Shown here piece by piece: positions 1-8,092 of a stretch of 13,801 nt of DNA. The first letter of the stretch is position 1; the number at the start of each line of letters is the position of its first letter. A program made the translations under genes and the position numbers. A model generated the notes under the pieces. The model saw nothing but the letters and a program-made list of their open reading frames with translations. It was not told where the DNA came from and made no database searches. The DNA comes from Phycisphaerales bacterium. GTDB lineage: Bacteria > Planctomycetota > Phycisphaerae > Phycisphaerales > UBA1924. Location of the stretch: the NCBI GenBank assembly GCA_030680655.1, contig JAUXUZ010000130.1:1-13801 (forward strand), read 5' to 3'.

Positions 1-101
1 CCCCAGCCCCAATGAGCCGCCGCTGGCGAGCCCGATCGGCGCCCGTGCTCCGGCCGCCAGTCGCCCCCGAACCCCCTAAAAGGCCCGCCAGAGCAGAAAA
101 A

Positions 102-173
102 AGCCACTTCAGGGATTTGAACCCTGGACCTATGCTTTACGAAAGCATCGCTCTACCGCTGAGCTAAAGTGGC
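102..173 (-). tRNA. tRNA-Thr (anticodon CGU)
   Basis: Read on the minus strand, the sequence folds into a complete 72-nt cloverleaf. The acceptor arms GCCACTT and AAGTGGC pair over all 7 bp. The D-arm is GCTC/GAGC. The anticodon stem ATGCT/AGCAT encloses the loop TTCGTAA. The T-arm CAGGG/CCCTG encloses TTCAAAT. The central loop bases CGT give anticodon CGU (plus-strand 139-141), which reads the threonine codon ACG. The discriminator base is U, and the 3' CCA is not encoded. A run of six T follows directly on the minus strand (97-102) and may help end transcription. The gene lies 81 nt downstream of the histidine kinase stop and has its own promoter. Confidence 0.97.
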
Positions 174-182
174 GAGGGGACA

Positions 183-211
183 AGTATCGGCCGGTGGATG
201 GCAACTGTCCA
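183..211 (-). promoter_or_regulatory. Sigma-70-type promoter for tRNA-Thr
   Basis: On the minus strand, TGGACA (206-211) and GATACT (183-188) are separated by exactly 17 nt. They match the -35 TTGACA and -10 TATAAT consensus at 5 of 6 and 4 of 6 positions. The -10 box ends 9 nt before the mature tRNA 5' end, which fits a short leader removed by RNase P. The promoter lies between the kinase stop and the tRNA, so the tRNA can be expressed independently of the upstream operon. Confidence 0.6.
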
Positions 212-254
212 GTCCGGCCGGTTTCCGGTCTGGGACCCAAAGCGAACACCCGTT

Positions 255-1232
255 TCAGGTAAGCGTCACCGGGAGCAGCACCTCCGCGGTCGCGCCCTCG
301 GGCTTTTCTGGCAAACCACGCGTACGCAGGCTCACCCGGCCCCCGTGAGCATCCACAATCCGGTGCACGATCGCAAGGCCAAGCCCCGTCCCCGCAGCGC
401 GCGTGGTAAAGAACGGCGTGAACAGCTTCTCGGCCGTCTCTGGGTCGATGCCCGGGCCCGAGTCGTGCACGCGCAGCGCGTGCATCGGCACCGCCGTCCC
501 CTCCGGCGTGCGAACGGTCACCGCTCCCGCAGTCAGCACAAGCGTCGGGGCCCGCCCAAAGGTGCGACCGCCCGCCGACGCCTCCACCGCGTTGCGGATG
601 ATGTTGATCAGCACCTGCGTCAGCAGGCTCCCGTCACCGTGCACGATCAGCGATTCCGGCGCTTCGACGCGCGCTTCAACCGCGCTCCACTCGGGTGTGT
701 CGCAGCGCGCCGCGTGCAGGGCCGACTCGAGCAGCTCGCGCGCGTGCAAGGGGTGCGCCCGAACCCGCATCTCACGCGAGAACGCCAGCACGTCCCCCAC
801 CACCGACTCGAGCCGCTGAACGCTGGTGGCGATCTTGTCAGCGATCCCCCGCTGCGCCGGCCGGTCGGTGAGGTCCTGCTGCAGCATGCGCGCGTAGAGC
901 AGGATCGACCCGAGCGGGTTCCGCACCTCGTGCGCGATGCCCGCCGCCATCTCGCCCAGAAGGGCAAGGTGCTTGCTGCGCTCGACCTGCACCTTCGCAT
1001 CGGCCAGCTGCGACCGCAGCTTCGTCACCTCGCCCTGCAGGCGCTCGTGAGTTGACGTGAGCCGGCCGGTGGCGTCGTTGAACGCCGCCAGCAGCGCCGT
1101 CAGCTCTTCGTGGCTGATCGCCGGGTGCGGAGAGGAGGAGGGGGCCCCGCCGGACGCGGGCGCAACCACCAACGGTGCTCGGCCCGGCTTCCGTGGTCTT
1201 GGCGCTGGAGATGATGAGGGGTTTCGGGCCAT
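255..1232 (-). CDS. Soluble NtrB/FleS-like sensor histidine kinase
   Basis: This 325-residue cytoplasmic kinase should autophosphorylate on histidine and pass the phosphate to a response regulator. The regulator is not in this window. Residues 1-40 are Pro/Ala-rich and look disordered, and residues 55-90 look like a coiled coil. The H-box GIAHEVRNPLGSI holds the phospho-acceptor His101. The ATPase domain shows an N-box QVLINIIRNAVEA (206-218), a G1 box DSGPG (257-261), an F-box LFTPFF and a G2 box GTGLG (281-285), all intact. There are no membrane segments, and no PAS domain is visible. This architecture is typical of NtrB, AtoS-C-terminal and flagellar FleS/FlrB kinases, which usually work with sigma-54 activators. 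It starts at an ATG 12 nt after the FlgN-like gene, so the two are probably co-transcribed. The family call is firm; the flagellar role is inferred from the neighbour only. Confidence 0.92.
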   Translation of the reverse strand: MARNPSSSPAPRPRKPGRAPLVVAPASGGAPSSSPHPAISHEELTALLAAFNDATGRLTSTHERLQGEVTKLRSQLADAKVQVERSKHLALLGEMAAGIAHEVRNPLGSILLYARMLQQDLTDRPAQRGIADKIATSVQRLESVVGDVLAFSREMRVRAHPLHARELLESALHAARCDTPEWSAVEARVEAPESLIVHGDGSLLTQVLINIIRNAVEASAGGRTFGRAPTLVLTAGAVTVRTPEGTAVPMHALRVHDSGPGIDPETAEKLFTPFFTTRAAGTGLGLAIVHRIVDAHGGRVSLRTRGLPEKPEGATAEVLLPVTLT

Positions 1233-1244
1233 GGCGCTCGCCGG

Positions 1245-1772
1245 TCACACCTGCTCGTCGTGGCACTGCGGCATCGGGCCGTCGGTCACGGGACCGTACG
1301 CCCCAAGCGCCGCCCGCCCGTTGCGGATGTTGGCCAGCTCTCGGGCGATCTCATCGCGGCGCTCGGCGAGGACCCCCGATTCGATCGAGTCGCGCTGGGT
1401 AATGGCCAGCAGGGCGGCATCGAGCTTCCCGGCCTGAGCGAACACGGCCTCACGCTGCTCGTCCTTGAGGCCCGTCGCCAGCACCGCAAAGCGGTCGGCG
1501 AACGGCTTGAGGTCCTCGTTCAGCGCCGTCATCGCGTCGATCACCGGCTGGCGCTCCTCGAGCGTCGTCAGGTACGTCTCCATGTCGCAGACACCAAGCG
1601 CGGCCGCCTTGCGGGCGTCGATCGCGTTCAGCTCCGCCGTCAGAGCGAGCTGATCGGCCAGCAGGCGCTGCAGCCGCGGCAGCCACACCTCGGGCTCGCC
1701 GTGAGCGCCGGACGTGAAATCGAGCTTGCCCGTCGGGTGAGGCTGGTTCGTTGGATGAGGGGTGGACGCCAT
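1245..1772 (-). CDS. FlgN-like helical protein (possible flagellar export chaperone)
   Basis: A 175-residue protein that is almost wholly helical after a Pro/His-rich N-terminus (1-25). Residues 30-57 form a helix with a leucine and glutamate pattern, followed by a segment with MET and EERQPVID (64-79) and a further long helix. This resembles FlgN, the cytosolic chaperone for hook-junction proteins FlgK and FlgL, which has the same 'L..L..E...L' and 'L...RQ..I' rhythm and a length near 140-170 residues. The similarity is one of pattern, not a decisive motif. It starts at an ATG behind a perfect AGGAGG. The kinase gene follows after 12 nt, and a FlgN/FleS-type pairing would make biological sense. 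No other flagellar gene is visible here. A generic coiled-coil protein is the alternative. Confidence 0.55.
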   Translation of the reverse strand: MASTPHPTNQPHPTGKLDFTSGAHGEPEVWLPRLQRLLADQLALTAELNAIDARKAAALGVCDMETYLTTLEERQPVIDAMTALNEDLKPFADRFAVLATGLKDEQREAVFAQAGKLDAALLAITQRDSIESGVLAERRDEIARELANIRNGRAALGAYGPVTDGPMPQCHDEQV

Positions 1773-1776
1773 TGGA

Positions 1777-1782
1777 CCTCCT
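1777..1782 (-). promoter_or_regulatory. Strong ribosome binding site of the FlgN-like gene
   Basis: The minus strand reads AGGAGG, a perfect anti-SD match, 4 nt before the ATG at 1772. It fixes the start of the FlgN-like gene. Other genes of this train have only weak Shine-Dalgarno sequences, so the FlgN-like protein may be translated more strongly than its neighbours. Confidence 0.75.
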
Positions 1783-1843
1783 GTCCTGGGTCCGCAGGTA
1801 TCGGCAATGCGGGCGGAACAACGTCACAAGCAACGCAGGCCCG

Positions 1844-4498
1844 TCAAGGGGCAGGGCTGTCGGCCGTCGCGACCCGGCCGCGGGGCCGGTCGAGCTCCAG
1901 CCGGGCCGAGAGCCAGGCCTCCCAGTGGCGCCGCTCCATCGGCAGCAGCGCATCGGGCCTGGTCCACACGTCGTCAGGGAACGAGGAAAGGAACGTCTTG
2001 GCCCTGTCGGCGGCGACCTGCGCGTCGTCCCAGCGCTCCAGCCGGATGAACGCGCTGACCGTCTGAACCTTCGCCACCAGGCCCGCGGGGTCGGTGGCGT
2101 ACTGCTCGCCCGCCCGCGCGTACTCCTGCACCGCCTGCTCGTACTCCTTCAACAGGTACGCGCAATCGGCCGTGTAGAACGCGGCGTTCCGTTTGAACAG
2201 GTTCTCGATCTTTGTCGCACGCTGCCCGCGCTTGGCGATCGCGGCGATCGCCTCCTGGTACCCCGAGCGGGCGCTGCGCAGGTGCGTGCGCCGTGCCTCG
2301 CTCAGCTCCTGCCGCTCCGAGAGCGGGCGCTGCTCGAACGTCGCGTCGATCGCCATCGCCAGCTGGCGGTGCGCATCGGCACGCTTGAACAGCACCGTCG
2401 GCAGGCGCGGCGTCTGGTCGCGGTACGTGTCAACGAGCCGGTTGAAAAACTCGATCGCCTGGCGGAACTCGCCGCGCCGGTAGTGCAGCTCGCCCAGCTC
2501 AACCTGCGCCTCGCGCATCTGGATCGCGTCGGGCCCGACGCCCGTACGCCCGCTGACCGCCCGGTTGAGCAGGGCCATGGCCGCCAGTTCGTTCGGCTTG
2601 TCGGCGGCGGGCAGGCCCGAGCGGTCGCCCGCATCGGCCGTCTTGCCCGCCTCGGCGTCGATCAGCGTCGGCTCGTTCACGTAGCAGCGTGCCAGCGGCA
2701 CCAGGCTCCGGTCAGCCCACTGGCCGGCGAACCCCTCGCGCCCCTTGACCAGCAGTTCGTACCACCGCGCCGCAAGCTTGTAATCGCCGACCGACTGGTA
2801 GACCTGGCCCAGGCGGAACATCGCCTTGGGCTTGTCCACGTAGCTGTCGTTCGCCCCGTTGATAAACAACGCGTACGACTCGATCGCGTCGGGCGCTGCG
2901 CCCGCCTGGTCGAAGCACTCGCCGGCGGCCATCAGCGCCTGCATGTACCCCGCGTCGTTGGTCACCACCACCGCCCGTGCGTAGTCTCGAAAGTTCGCCC
3001 CCGCGTCGAGCAGGTACCCCTTCGCCTGCATCGCCGTGACGGGCGACACCTCGTCGGGGCGCGGCGCGGGGTCGCCAGCGGGCGTGCCGGCCGCGTCGCG
3101 CAGCATGATGTCGGCGTTGAGCCTGCAGGCCTTGGCCATCTCGAGGTAGACCTCGCTGGGGATAGTCCCCCCATCTCGGCGCCGGTAGACCTCCTGCGCC
3201 TTGCGCACAAACCGCAGCGCCTCGACAGGGTCACTCTCGAGCACCCGCCGGTTGTGCTGGTCCATCAGCTTCGTGCCAATCAGGTCGAGCGTGACCGGGC
3301 TGATCCCCGCAACGGCCGGCACCGCGCCCGAGGTCGCAACGCGGTCGGCTGCCTCGCCGTAGTACTTCAGGGCCGTGTCGAAATCGCCAAGCGCCGCCGC
3401 GGTGTCGGCCTCTCCGAGCACCGCCTGCGTGTAGACGCTCGAGTCCTTGAACCCCTCGCGCACGGTCTGGAACCGCTCGCGGGCCTCCTCGACCTGGCCG
3501 TTGTGGGCGTAGATGCGCCCCTGGATCACCAGCGCCTCGCCGATCCGCGGATCGAAGTTGTCGATCACCAGCGGCCGGCCGTCGTCGATGCCCGACGGGT
3601 CCTCGGGGTTCCGCGCCAGGATCGTCCGCATCGCCTGCTCGAGGTAGATCAGCGCCTGCTGCTCGTCGACGCCGTCGGCGTACGCCTTGCCGAGCAGGAA
3701 GAGCATCTGCGCCCGGACGGGCGCCTCCAGCGTCTCAAACTTCGGCATCTCGCGCAGCAGGCGTGTGATCGCCTCCTGCGGGAACCCGGCGTCGAGCCTG
3801 ATCTGCGCCTGCCGCGACACAACCCACGCGCGCTGCTCCACCGTGAGGTTCGGCATCTGCAGCATGTGGTTCAGCAGCCCCAGCACCATCGGGTACTGCG
3901 TCGACCCCGCCCGCAGCTGCTGCTCGACGATCCGCTCGTACAGGCGCAGCTGACGCGCATCGTCGCGCCCCTCCAGCGAACGCGCAAGGTCAACAGCCTT
4001 CTGCACGTCGCCGGTGTTCAGATACGCCTCGGCCAGATTGCCAACGTCCGCCGGCTCGCTCCCCATCCCGCGCCGGCGGCCCTGCTCGTACGCATCGACG
4101 ATCGCCTTGAAGTTCTCGACCTGCGCGATCCCCATCCGCTCCTGCCCGTAGTAGAGCGAGCGGGCCCGCAGCTGGAAGAACTCCTTCTCCTGCTCCTCCG
4201 ACAGCTTCCCCGCGTTGATGTAGGGAACAAGGTCGGCGTTGATGATCTCGATGGTGTCGCTGAACTTCTCGCGCTGGTACGCCAGGCGCGCCAGCTCCAG
4301 CGGGACCCCCGGGTCGTCCTTGGGCGCACGGGCCACCGCGAGGAACAACCCACCCACCAGCGCGCCCATCGCCGTCAGCGCCAGCGGGATCGGCCACACC
4401 GCCTGCCAGTCCACACGCGGCCGCTTGGCACGCACGCACGGCGCGCCGGGCGACCCCGGTGACGGTGGAACGGCGGGATTGGGTGTTGGTGCGGCCAC
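1844..4498 (-). CDS. Large membrane-anchored TPR-repeat protein
   Basis: An 884-residue protein with a proline-rich cytoplasmic head (1-30), one membrane segment (about 34-56, rich in Ala, Leu, Gly) and a long helical outer region. Many stretches have the TPR rhythm. Examples lie near 152-175 (AEAYLNTGDVQKAVDLARSL), 321-345, 359-382, 560-583, 665-690 and 775-798 (DCAYLLKEYEQAVQEYARAG). TPR arrays bind protein partners, so this is likely a periplasmic scaffold or assembly factor. No enzyme motif is visible. The assigned start is GTG with no clear ribosome site, and a strong hairpin ends 5 nt before it. A second GTG at 4435 (residue 22) would keep the membrane segment and is a reasonable alternative. 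The gene follows the RDD gene by 109 nt and precedes the FlgN-like gene by 71 nt. The partner is unknown. Confidence 0.88.
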   Translation of the reverse strand: MAAPTPNPAVPPSPGSPGAPCVRAKRPRVDWQAVWPIPLALTAMGALVGGLFLAVARAPKDDPGVPLELARLAYQREKFSDTIEIINADLVPYINAGKLSEEQEKEFFQLRARSLYYGQERMGIAQVENFKAIVDAYEQGRRRGMGSEPADVGNLAEAYLNTGDVQKAVDLARSLEGRDDARQLRLYERIVEQQLRAGSTQYPMVLGLLNHMLQMPNLTVEQRAWVVSRQAQIRLDAGFPQEAITRLLREMPKFETLEAPVRAQMLFLLGKAYADGVDEQQALIYLEQAMRTILARNPEDPSGIDDGRPLVIDNFDPRIGEALVIQGRIYAHNGQVEEARERFQTVREGFKDSSVYTQAVLGEADTAAALGDFDTALKYYGEAADRVATSGAVPAVAGISPVTLDLIGTKLMDQHNRRVLESDPVEALRFVRKAQEVYRRRDGGTIPSEVYLEMAKACRLNADIMLRDAAGTPAGDPAPRPDEVSPVTAMQAKGYLLDAGANFRDYARAVVVTNDAGYMQALMAAGECFDQAGAAPDAIESYALFINGANDSYVDKPKAMFRLGQVYQSVGDYKLAARWYELLVKGREGFAGQWADRSLVPLARCYVNEPTLIDAEAGKTADAGDRSGLPAADKPNELAAMALLNRAVSGRTGVGPDAIQMREAQVELGELHYRRGEFRQAIEFFNRLVDTYRDQTPRLPTVLFKRADAHRQLAMAIDATFEQRPLSERQELSEARRTHLRSARSGYQEAIAAIAKRGQRATKIENLFKRNAAFYTADCAYLLKEYEQAVQEYARAGEQYATDPAGLVAKVQTVSAFIRLERWDDAQVAADRAKTFLSSFPDDVWTRPDALLPMERRHWEAWLSARLELDRPRGRVATADSPAP

Positions 4499-4503
4499 AG
4501 GAA

Positions 4504-4530
4504 TCGGCCCCGCCTGTGGTGCGGGGCCGA
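4504..4530. promoter_or_regulatory. Perfect 10-bp hairpin just upstream of the TPR gene start
   Basis: TCGGCCCCGC (4504-4513) and its exact complement GCGGGGCCGA (4521-4530) are separated by a 7-nt loop. In the minus-strand mRNA this very stable stem ends 5 nt before the GTG at 4498, and its 3' arm contains the only purine-rich SD-like stretch, AGGCGGGG. It may hide the ribosome site, act as a weak terminator or processing site between the RDD and TPR genes (it has no T-run), or show that the real start lies further downstream. A competing pairing between CCACAGG (4495-4501) and CCTGTGG (4513-4519) overlaps the start codon. Confidence 0.6.
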
Positions 4531-4607
4531 GTGGGTCTATCGGGTGGGGGGCGTGCGGCCCTGAAACGCCGGGCGGTTATTGGTCGCGCCGATGCGCCGC
4601 CGATTGG

Positions 4608-6515
4608 TTACTGGTCGTCACCGCCCGCACCCGGCGGCCCCTCGTCGCCATCCCCGACGGTCCCATCCTCCCCCGGATCAAAGCGGACGACCACCACCGT
4701 TCGGGCCACCACGTCGCCCGGGTGCCGCCAGTTGTTGTTCACCATCAGCAGCGCGCCGATCGGCGGCATGAACCACCGCACCGCGTTGCGCAGGCACGCC
4801 TGATGGAACCGCACCCGCCCGGCGGTCCAGATCACCGCCGCCCGCGGCGCAGCACCACTCGGCGAGCCGCGCACAGCCTCACCACCCTGCGGAATCGCCC
4901 CCTTCGACGCCGGCACCAGCCCCAGCACGCGCACGCCCGCCAGCAGTTTCCCCGGCGAGCCGCCGATCGTCGCCTCGCCGACGGTGCTCATCAAGAACCC
5001 CGCGACCAGCACGCTCGCCAGCGGCAGCAGCGATGCGCTCGCGCTGGTCGTCGGCGCCAGCCAAAGCGAGGGCGACCCCCCAAACAGCAGCGACGTCACG
5101 CCGACGGCCAGGGCAACATCCATGGCGCACGCCAGCACGCGCCGGCCCGGCGTCGCGAGCGCTGTCCCCTCCGGCAACTGCAGTTCCTGCGGGCCGTCCA
5201 CCTGCAGCACCACCACCAGGATCACCGTGCCGATCAGGATGAACAACGCCCACAGAACGCCCATCTCCGCCCGGGTGAAGAACCCGTCGGTGTGGGCCGC
5301 AACATCGGCGATGACCGCCCCGGAAAGGTGCGAGACCTCGACAACCCGAAGCCGACCCGCCTCTGGCGCTGTCGGCCCGCGCGGCGCAGCACCTCCAAGC
5401 GCGTCGTAAGAAAGAAGCGTCACCGCGTCGATCCCGCCGACGACCAGCGCGCCAAGCAGCCCCGTCTGCTTCGACGACCGCCACACCTCAACCGCCCGTG
5501 TCGGATCAAGCCGCCAGAGCGTGACCGACTCACCGTCCCGCGCGGCCAGCAGCGTCTGCCCCGCGTCGCGCCACAGCCACCCGCTCGCGTCAGGACCGAT
5601 GGTGCGAACGCCCGTCGAACGCAGCGCCGGCGGCACCGCCGCGACGCCCGCCCGCTCCCACCGGACCGCGATCGGAAGCGACTCAGCCGCCCCGCCCGGC
5701 GTCCCGCGCACCGATACATCCGGCGACGCACGCCAGAGCGAAAACGCCGCGTCCCCAGACGGGCGCACCGCCACGAGCACCCCGCCCACAGTGCCGATCG
5801 CGTGCGCCTCACCCTCGGCCGCGGTGCCCGGAAACTCCGGCGGCGGCTGCAGGATGCGCCACTCGCCCGCGTCGTTGAGCACCGCGATCTCCAGCGAGTC
5901 GCGCCCGCCGCCCGCCCCGTTCACGCGCTCCCACACCACCACCGGCCCCGTCGCCGAGCCGGGCATCTCGCCACCCACCATCGACCGCGGAACCGAGTCG
6001 GCCGGCAGCGTCGCGCGCAGCTGCAGCCGGTCGCCCGGGCGATACCGCCACGTGCCCGGCGCCAGCGGACCGCTCGCCGAAAACGTCGACACCGTCCGCG
6101 CAGCCGGCCCGCTCACGTTGTCGGCAGGTGGGCCCTGCAGCAGCATCACCGTGCCGCGCCAGCTCGCAAGCGCCAGCGGCGGCCTCGTCAGCGGCAGCAC
6201 CAGCCGCACGCTGCCGACACTCGCACGCTGCACCGCCTGCCGCGGCACGATGTGCAGCAGGAACCCGCTCGCCGCTTCAACGCTCCGCGCTCCACCACCC
6301 TCCGGCGCCCCCGTCGGCAGAAAGACCCACCCATGCCCCGAGTCGGCGCGGGGGTCAACGGTCACATCACCACCAGCGATGAGCAGCGGCGGCGCACCGG
6401 GCGGCTGAGCGGCCGCCCGCGCGACCACCGCCACAAAGGCCAGCAGCACCGCGCACACCACCTTGACAGCTAGCGCCCCCCTGGGCACGCGAAAGGCTGT
6501 GTTGGTTGCTGGCAT
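4608..6515 (-). CDS. RDD-family membrane protein with large secreted N-terminal region
   Basis: A 635-residue protein. Residues 13-36 form a signal peptide, with likely cleavage after the ARAAA run at residue 36. Residues 40-410 form a Gly/Ala/Pro/Trp-rich extracytoplasmic region with beta-strand character and recurring W-R/L-x patterns. This could be a beta-propeller-like fold, but I cannot prove it. A membrane segment follows at 418-438. Then comes an RDD-like domain (about 454-608): TPGRRVLACAMDVALA with paired arginines and an aspartate, a further hydrophobic stretch at 493-512, the signature GGSPGKLLAGVRVLG (518-532), CLRNAVRW, and NWRHPGDVVARTVV. The tail is acidic and Gly-rich. RDD proteins are membrane proteins, in some cases linked to ion exchange, but most are uncharacterised. 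The start is ATG, 27 nt after the lipoprotein stop. The domain call is firm; the function is unknown. Confidence 0.87.
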   Translation of the reverse strand: MPATNTAFRVPRGALAVKVVCAVLLAFVAVVARAAAQPPGAPPLLIAGGDVTVDPRADSGHGWVFLPTGAPEGGGARSVEAASGFLLHIVPRQAVQRASVGSVRLVLPLTRPPLALASWRGTVMLLQGPPADNVSGPAARTVSTFSASGPLAPGTWRYRPGDRLQLRATLPADSVPRSMVGGEMPGSATGPVVVWERVNGAGGGRDSLEIAVLNDAGEWRILQPPPEFPGTAAEGEAHAIGTVGGVLVAVRPSGDAAFSLWRASPDVSVRGTPGGAAESLPIAVRWERAGVAAVPPALRSTGVRTIGPDASGWLWRDAGQTLLAARDGESVTLWRLDPTRAVEVWRSSKQTGLLGALVVGGIDAVTLLSYDALGGAAPRGPTAPEAGRLRVVEVSHLSGAVIADVAAHTDGFFTRAEMGVLWALFILIGTVILVVVLQVDGPQELQLPEGTALATPGRRVLACAMDVALAVGVTSLLFGGSPSLWLAPTTSASASLLPLASVLVAGFLMSTVGEATIGGSPGKLLAGVRVLGLVPASKGAIPQGGEAVRGSPSGAAPRAAVIWTAGRVRFHQACLRNAVRWFMPPIGALLMVNNNWRHPGDVVARTVVVVRFDPGEDGTVGDGDEGPPGAGGDDQ

Positions 6516-6542
6516 GGTGCAGGCCCCGGGGTTGGCGCGGCG

Positions 6543-7472
6543 TCAGGGCGAGCCAGCGTTTGGAGCGGTGACAGGCGGCGCATCAAGGTCGTAGACCTTG
6601 TCCACGCGCAGTTGCTTCGCGAGCGTCGCCGCTTCGAACGCCTCGGGAACCATACGGCCCGAGCCGTCTTGCATGTCCGAAAGGTCGAGCGTGATCTGCG
6701 AGCGGCTGGCCGCGTGGGCGATCTTGATCCGCGTGTTCATGCGCGGGCGGAACGCGGTGCCCTTCACGTCGACACCCTCGGGGGCGGCAAGGTCGGCGAC
6801 CAGCTCGCACTCACCCTTGGCGTTGAACAGCTCAATCTTGTTCGGCACAAAGGTCAACGGGTCAACCCACGTGCGCTGACGCCCCCCGCCCCCCGGCCCG
6901 CCAAGGCTCGTCACGATGCCGATGCTCTTGCCGTCGGCCGACATCTGCGTCTGCCCAGCCTCGCCACCCGGCAGTTGCACAATCCCCAGCAGGCGAACAA
7001 GGTCAAGCGGCGCAACGACCACGCCGATGCGCCGCGCCGCCGACGCGGCGTAGTTGTCGTGCCCACCCACAAACATCTGGCGCGGCTTGCCCGACAGGTC
7101 GATCCACCAGTAGCGCTGGCTGTCTGACCCGAGCCAGAAGAAGACCTCACCGACCTTGCCGATGCTGATCGCAGTGTGGCTCGGCTGCACGATCTGCAGG
7201 CGCCCTTCGCCTTGCTCGTTGTGCTCCTTGCCATCCTTGTCGTCGTAGCGGAGGCGCACCGTCACCGGCGCGAAGAGCTGGTGCAAATAGGCGGCGTTGG
7301 CGTTGTACTTCGCCGCGACCTCTTCGTACGGCGGGCCGGGGATGACCTTCACCGGTGCCGGAATCCCCGGTTCTGCCGGCTTCGCCGGCGAGCAGCCAGT
7401 CAGCGCAGAGCCGACCACGCACGCCAGCACGCACGCAACCGGGCCAACAAGCATCACGCGCGATCGCCTCAT
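6543..7472 (-). CDS. Predicted lipoprotein, LolA-like fold possible
   Basis: A 309-residue protein with a basic start (MRRSR), a hydrophobic core and the lipobox LTGC, placing the lipidated cysteine at residue 27. It is therefore likely anchored to the inner or outer membrane. The mature part alternates beta-type stretches, for example VTVRLRYDDKDGK near 70-82 and the region holding FFWLGSDSQRYWWIDLSG near 110-130. The line WVDPLTFVPNKIELFNAKGE recalls the 'W.D....P.......G' pattern of LolA/LolB-like lipoprotein carriers. This fold suggestion is inference. The ATG overlaps the stop of the preceding gene as ATGA (7469-7472), so translation is coupled, and the RDD gene follows after 27 nt. It may form an envelope complex with the RDD and TPR proteins. 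Confidence 0.87.
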   Translation of the reverse strand: MRRSRVMLVGPVACVLACVVGSALTGCSPAKPAEPGIPAPVKVIPGPPYEEVAAKYNANAAYLHQLFAPVTVRLRYDDKDGKEHNEQGEGRLQIVQPSHTAISIGKVGEVFFWLGSDSQRYWWIDLSGKPRQMFVGGHDNYAASAARRIGVVVAPLDLVRLLGIVQLPGGEAGQTQMSADGKSIGIVTSLGGPGGGGRQRTWVDPLTFVPNKIELFNAKGECELVADLAAPEGVDVKGTAFRPRMNTRIKIAHAASRSQITLDLSDMQDGSGRMVPEAFEAATLAKQLRVDKVYDLDAPPVTAPNAGSP

Positions 7473-8053
7473 GGGTTGCTCGCTCCCGCGGGCGCCGTCG
7501 GCGCATCGGCCACGCCGAGCGACTCGAGCTCGCTGAGCACATCGTTGATCATCGTGGTGTCCAGGCCCGGGTCGGCCACTTCGATCAGGGGCGGGCCACC
7601 CGCCTGCGGACGCGGCACACCGCGCGGGCGGACCAGCAGCGTGGTGCCGCGGTTGGACTCGTGGCTCAGCAGCCGCCGGCGGATCATCATCAGCGCCAGC
7701 ACCAGGCGCAGGGCCGCACGCGCCGGCGATGGTCCCGCGGCGTCGCTCTCGACCACTTCACCGCCCGCGCCAAGCTGCTCGAACAAGTCGAGCATCGCCT
7801 CGTCGTCGAGGATCGGCCGGGGCTTCTCGTCGGTCGCGGGCACCGTCACCTTCCACGAGGCCAGCAGTTGCCGCGCGGGGACGGGGCCGGGCGCTGCGCT
7901 CCAGCCCTCAACCGAGAAGTCGCGCCGTTCGATCAGGTTCGTCTGCGGGTTCTCGACCAGCGTCGCGACCGTCTGCTCACCGGCCACGAGCGTGCGCCCT
8001 GTGGCGGCACAGGTGCGTTGGGGTCGCCCGATTGGGTACGTCGTCCATGACAT
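7469..8053 (-). CDS. Hypothetical protein with C-x2-TGR motif
   Basis: A 194-residue soluble protein that I cannot assign to a named family. Near the N-terminus it has CAATGRTLVAGE (15-26), followed by a hydrophobic-polar alternation and IERRDFSVEGW. This resembles a motif C-x2-T-G-R-x-[IL]-x-x-G-E that I have seen in planctomycete proteins of unknown function. The single cysteine makes a zinc site unlikely unless partners supply ligands. A strongly helical stretch near 112-130 (ALRLVLALMMIRRRLL) is followed by a Pro/Gly-rich linker and an acidic helical end. It starts at ATG and its stop overlaps the lipoprotein start by 4 bp. The tight coupling suggests its product works with the lipoprotein, perhaps as its cytoplasmic partner. 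Confidence 0.8.
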   Translation of the reverse strand: MSWTTYPIGRPQRTCAATGRTLVAGEQTVATLVENPQTNLIERRDFSVEGWSAAPGPVPARQLLASWKVTVPATDEKPRPILDDEAMLDLFEQLGAGGEVVESDAAGPSPARAALRLVLALMMIRRRLLSHESNRGTTLLVRPRGVPRPQAGGPPLIEVADPGLDTTMINDVLSELESLGVADAPTAPAGASNP

Positions 8054-8092
8054 GGTCGCAGTGTAGCGGAAGCGCCCCGGCGGCGTTTCGGT

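Noticed and set aside
2..79. A possible 3' end of a plus-strand gene ending at the TAA at 77-79
   Set aside because: The 25 visible codons are Pro/Ala/Arg-rich with no recognisable motif. They could be a real C-terminal tail, but too little is present to support a gene.
198..1055. Plus-strand frames opposite the histidine kinase
   Set aside because: They are antisense shadows; the kinase on the minus strand has all catalytic boxes intact.
1751..4462. A 903-codon plus-strand open frame opposite the TPR gene
   Set aside because: It is Arg/Leu/Val/Ala-rich without any domain, and exists because GC-rich codon use leaves few stops on the antisense strand. The minus-strand TPR protein has clear structure.
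4239..6473. A 744-codon plus-strand open frame opposite the RDD gene
   Set aside because: Its product is Arg/His/Pro-rich low-complexity sequence typical of antisense reading of GC-rich genes. The RDD protein on the other strand has a signal peptide and domain motifs.
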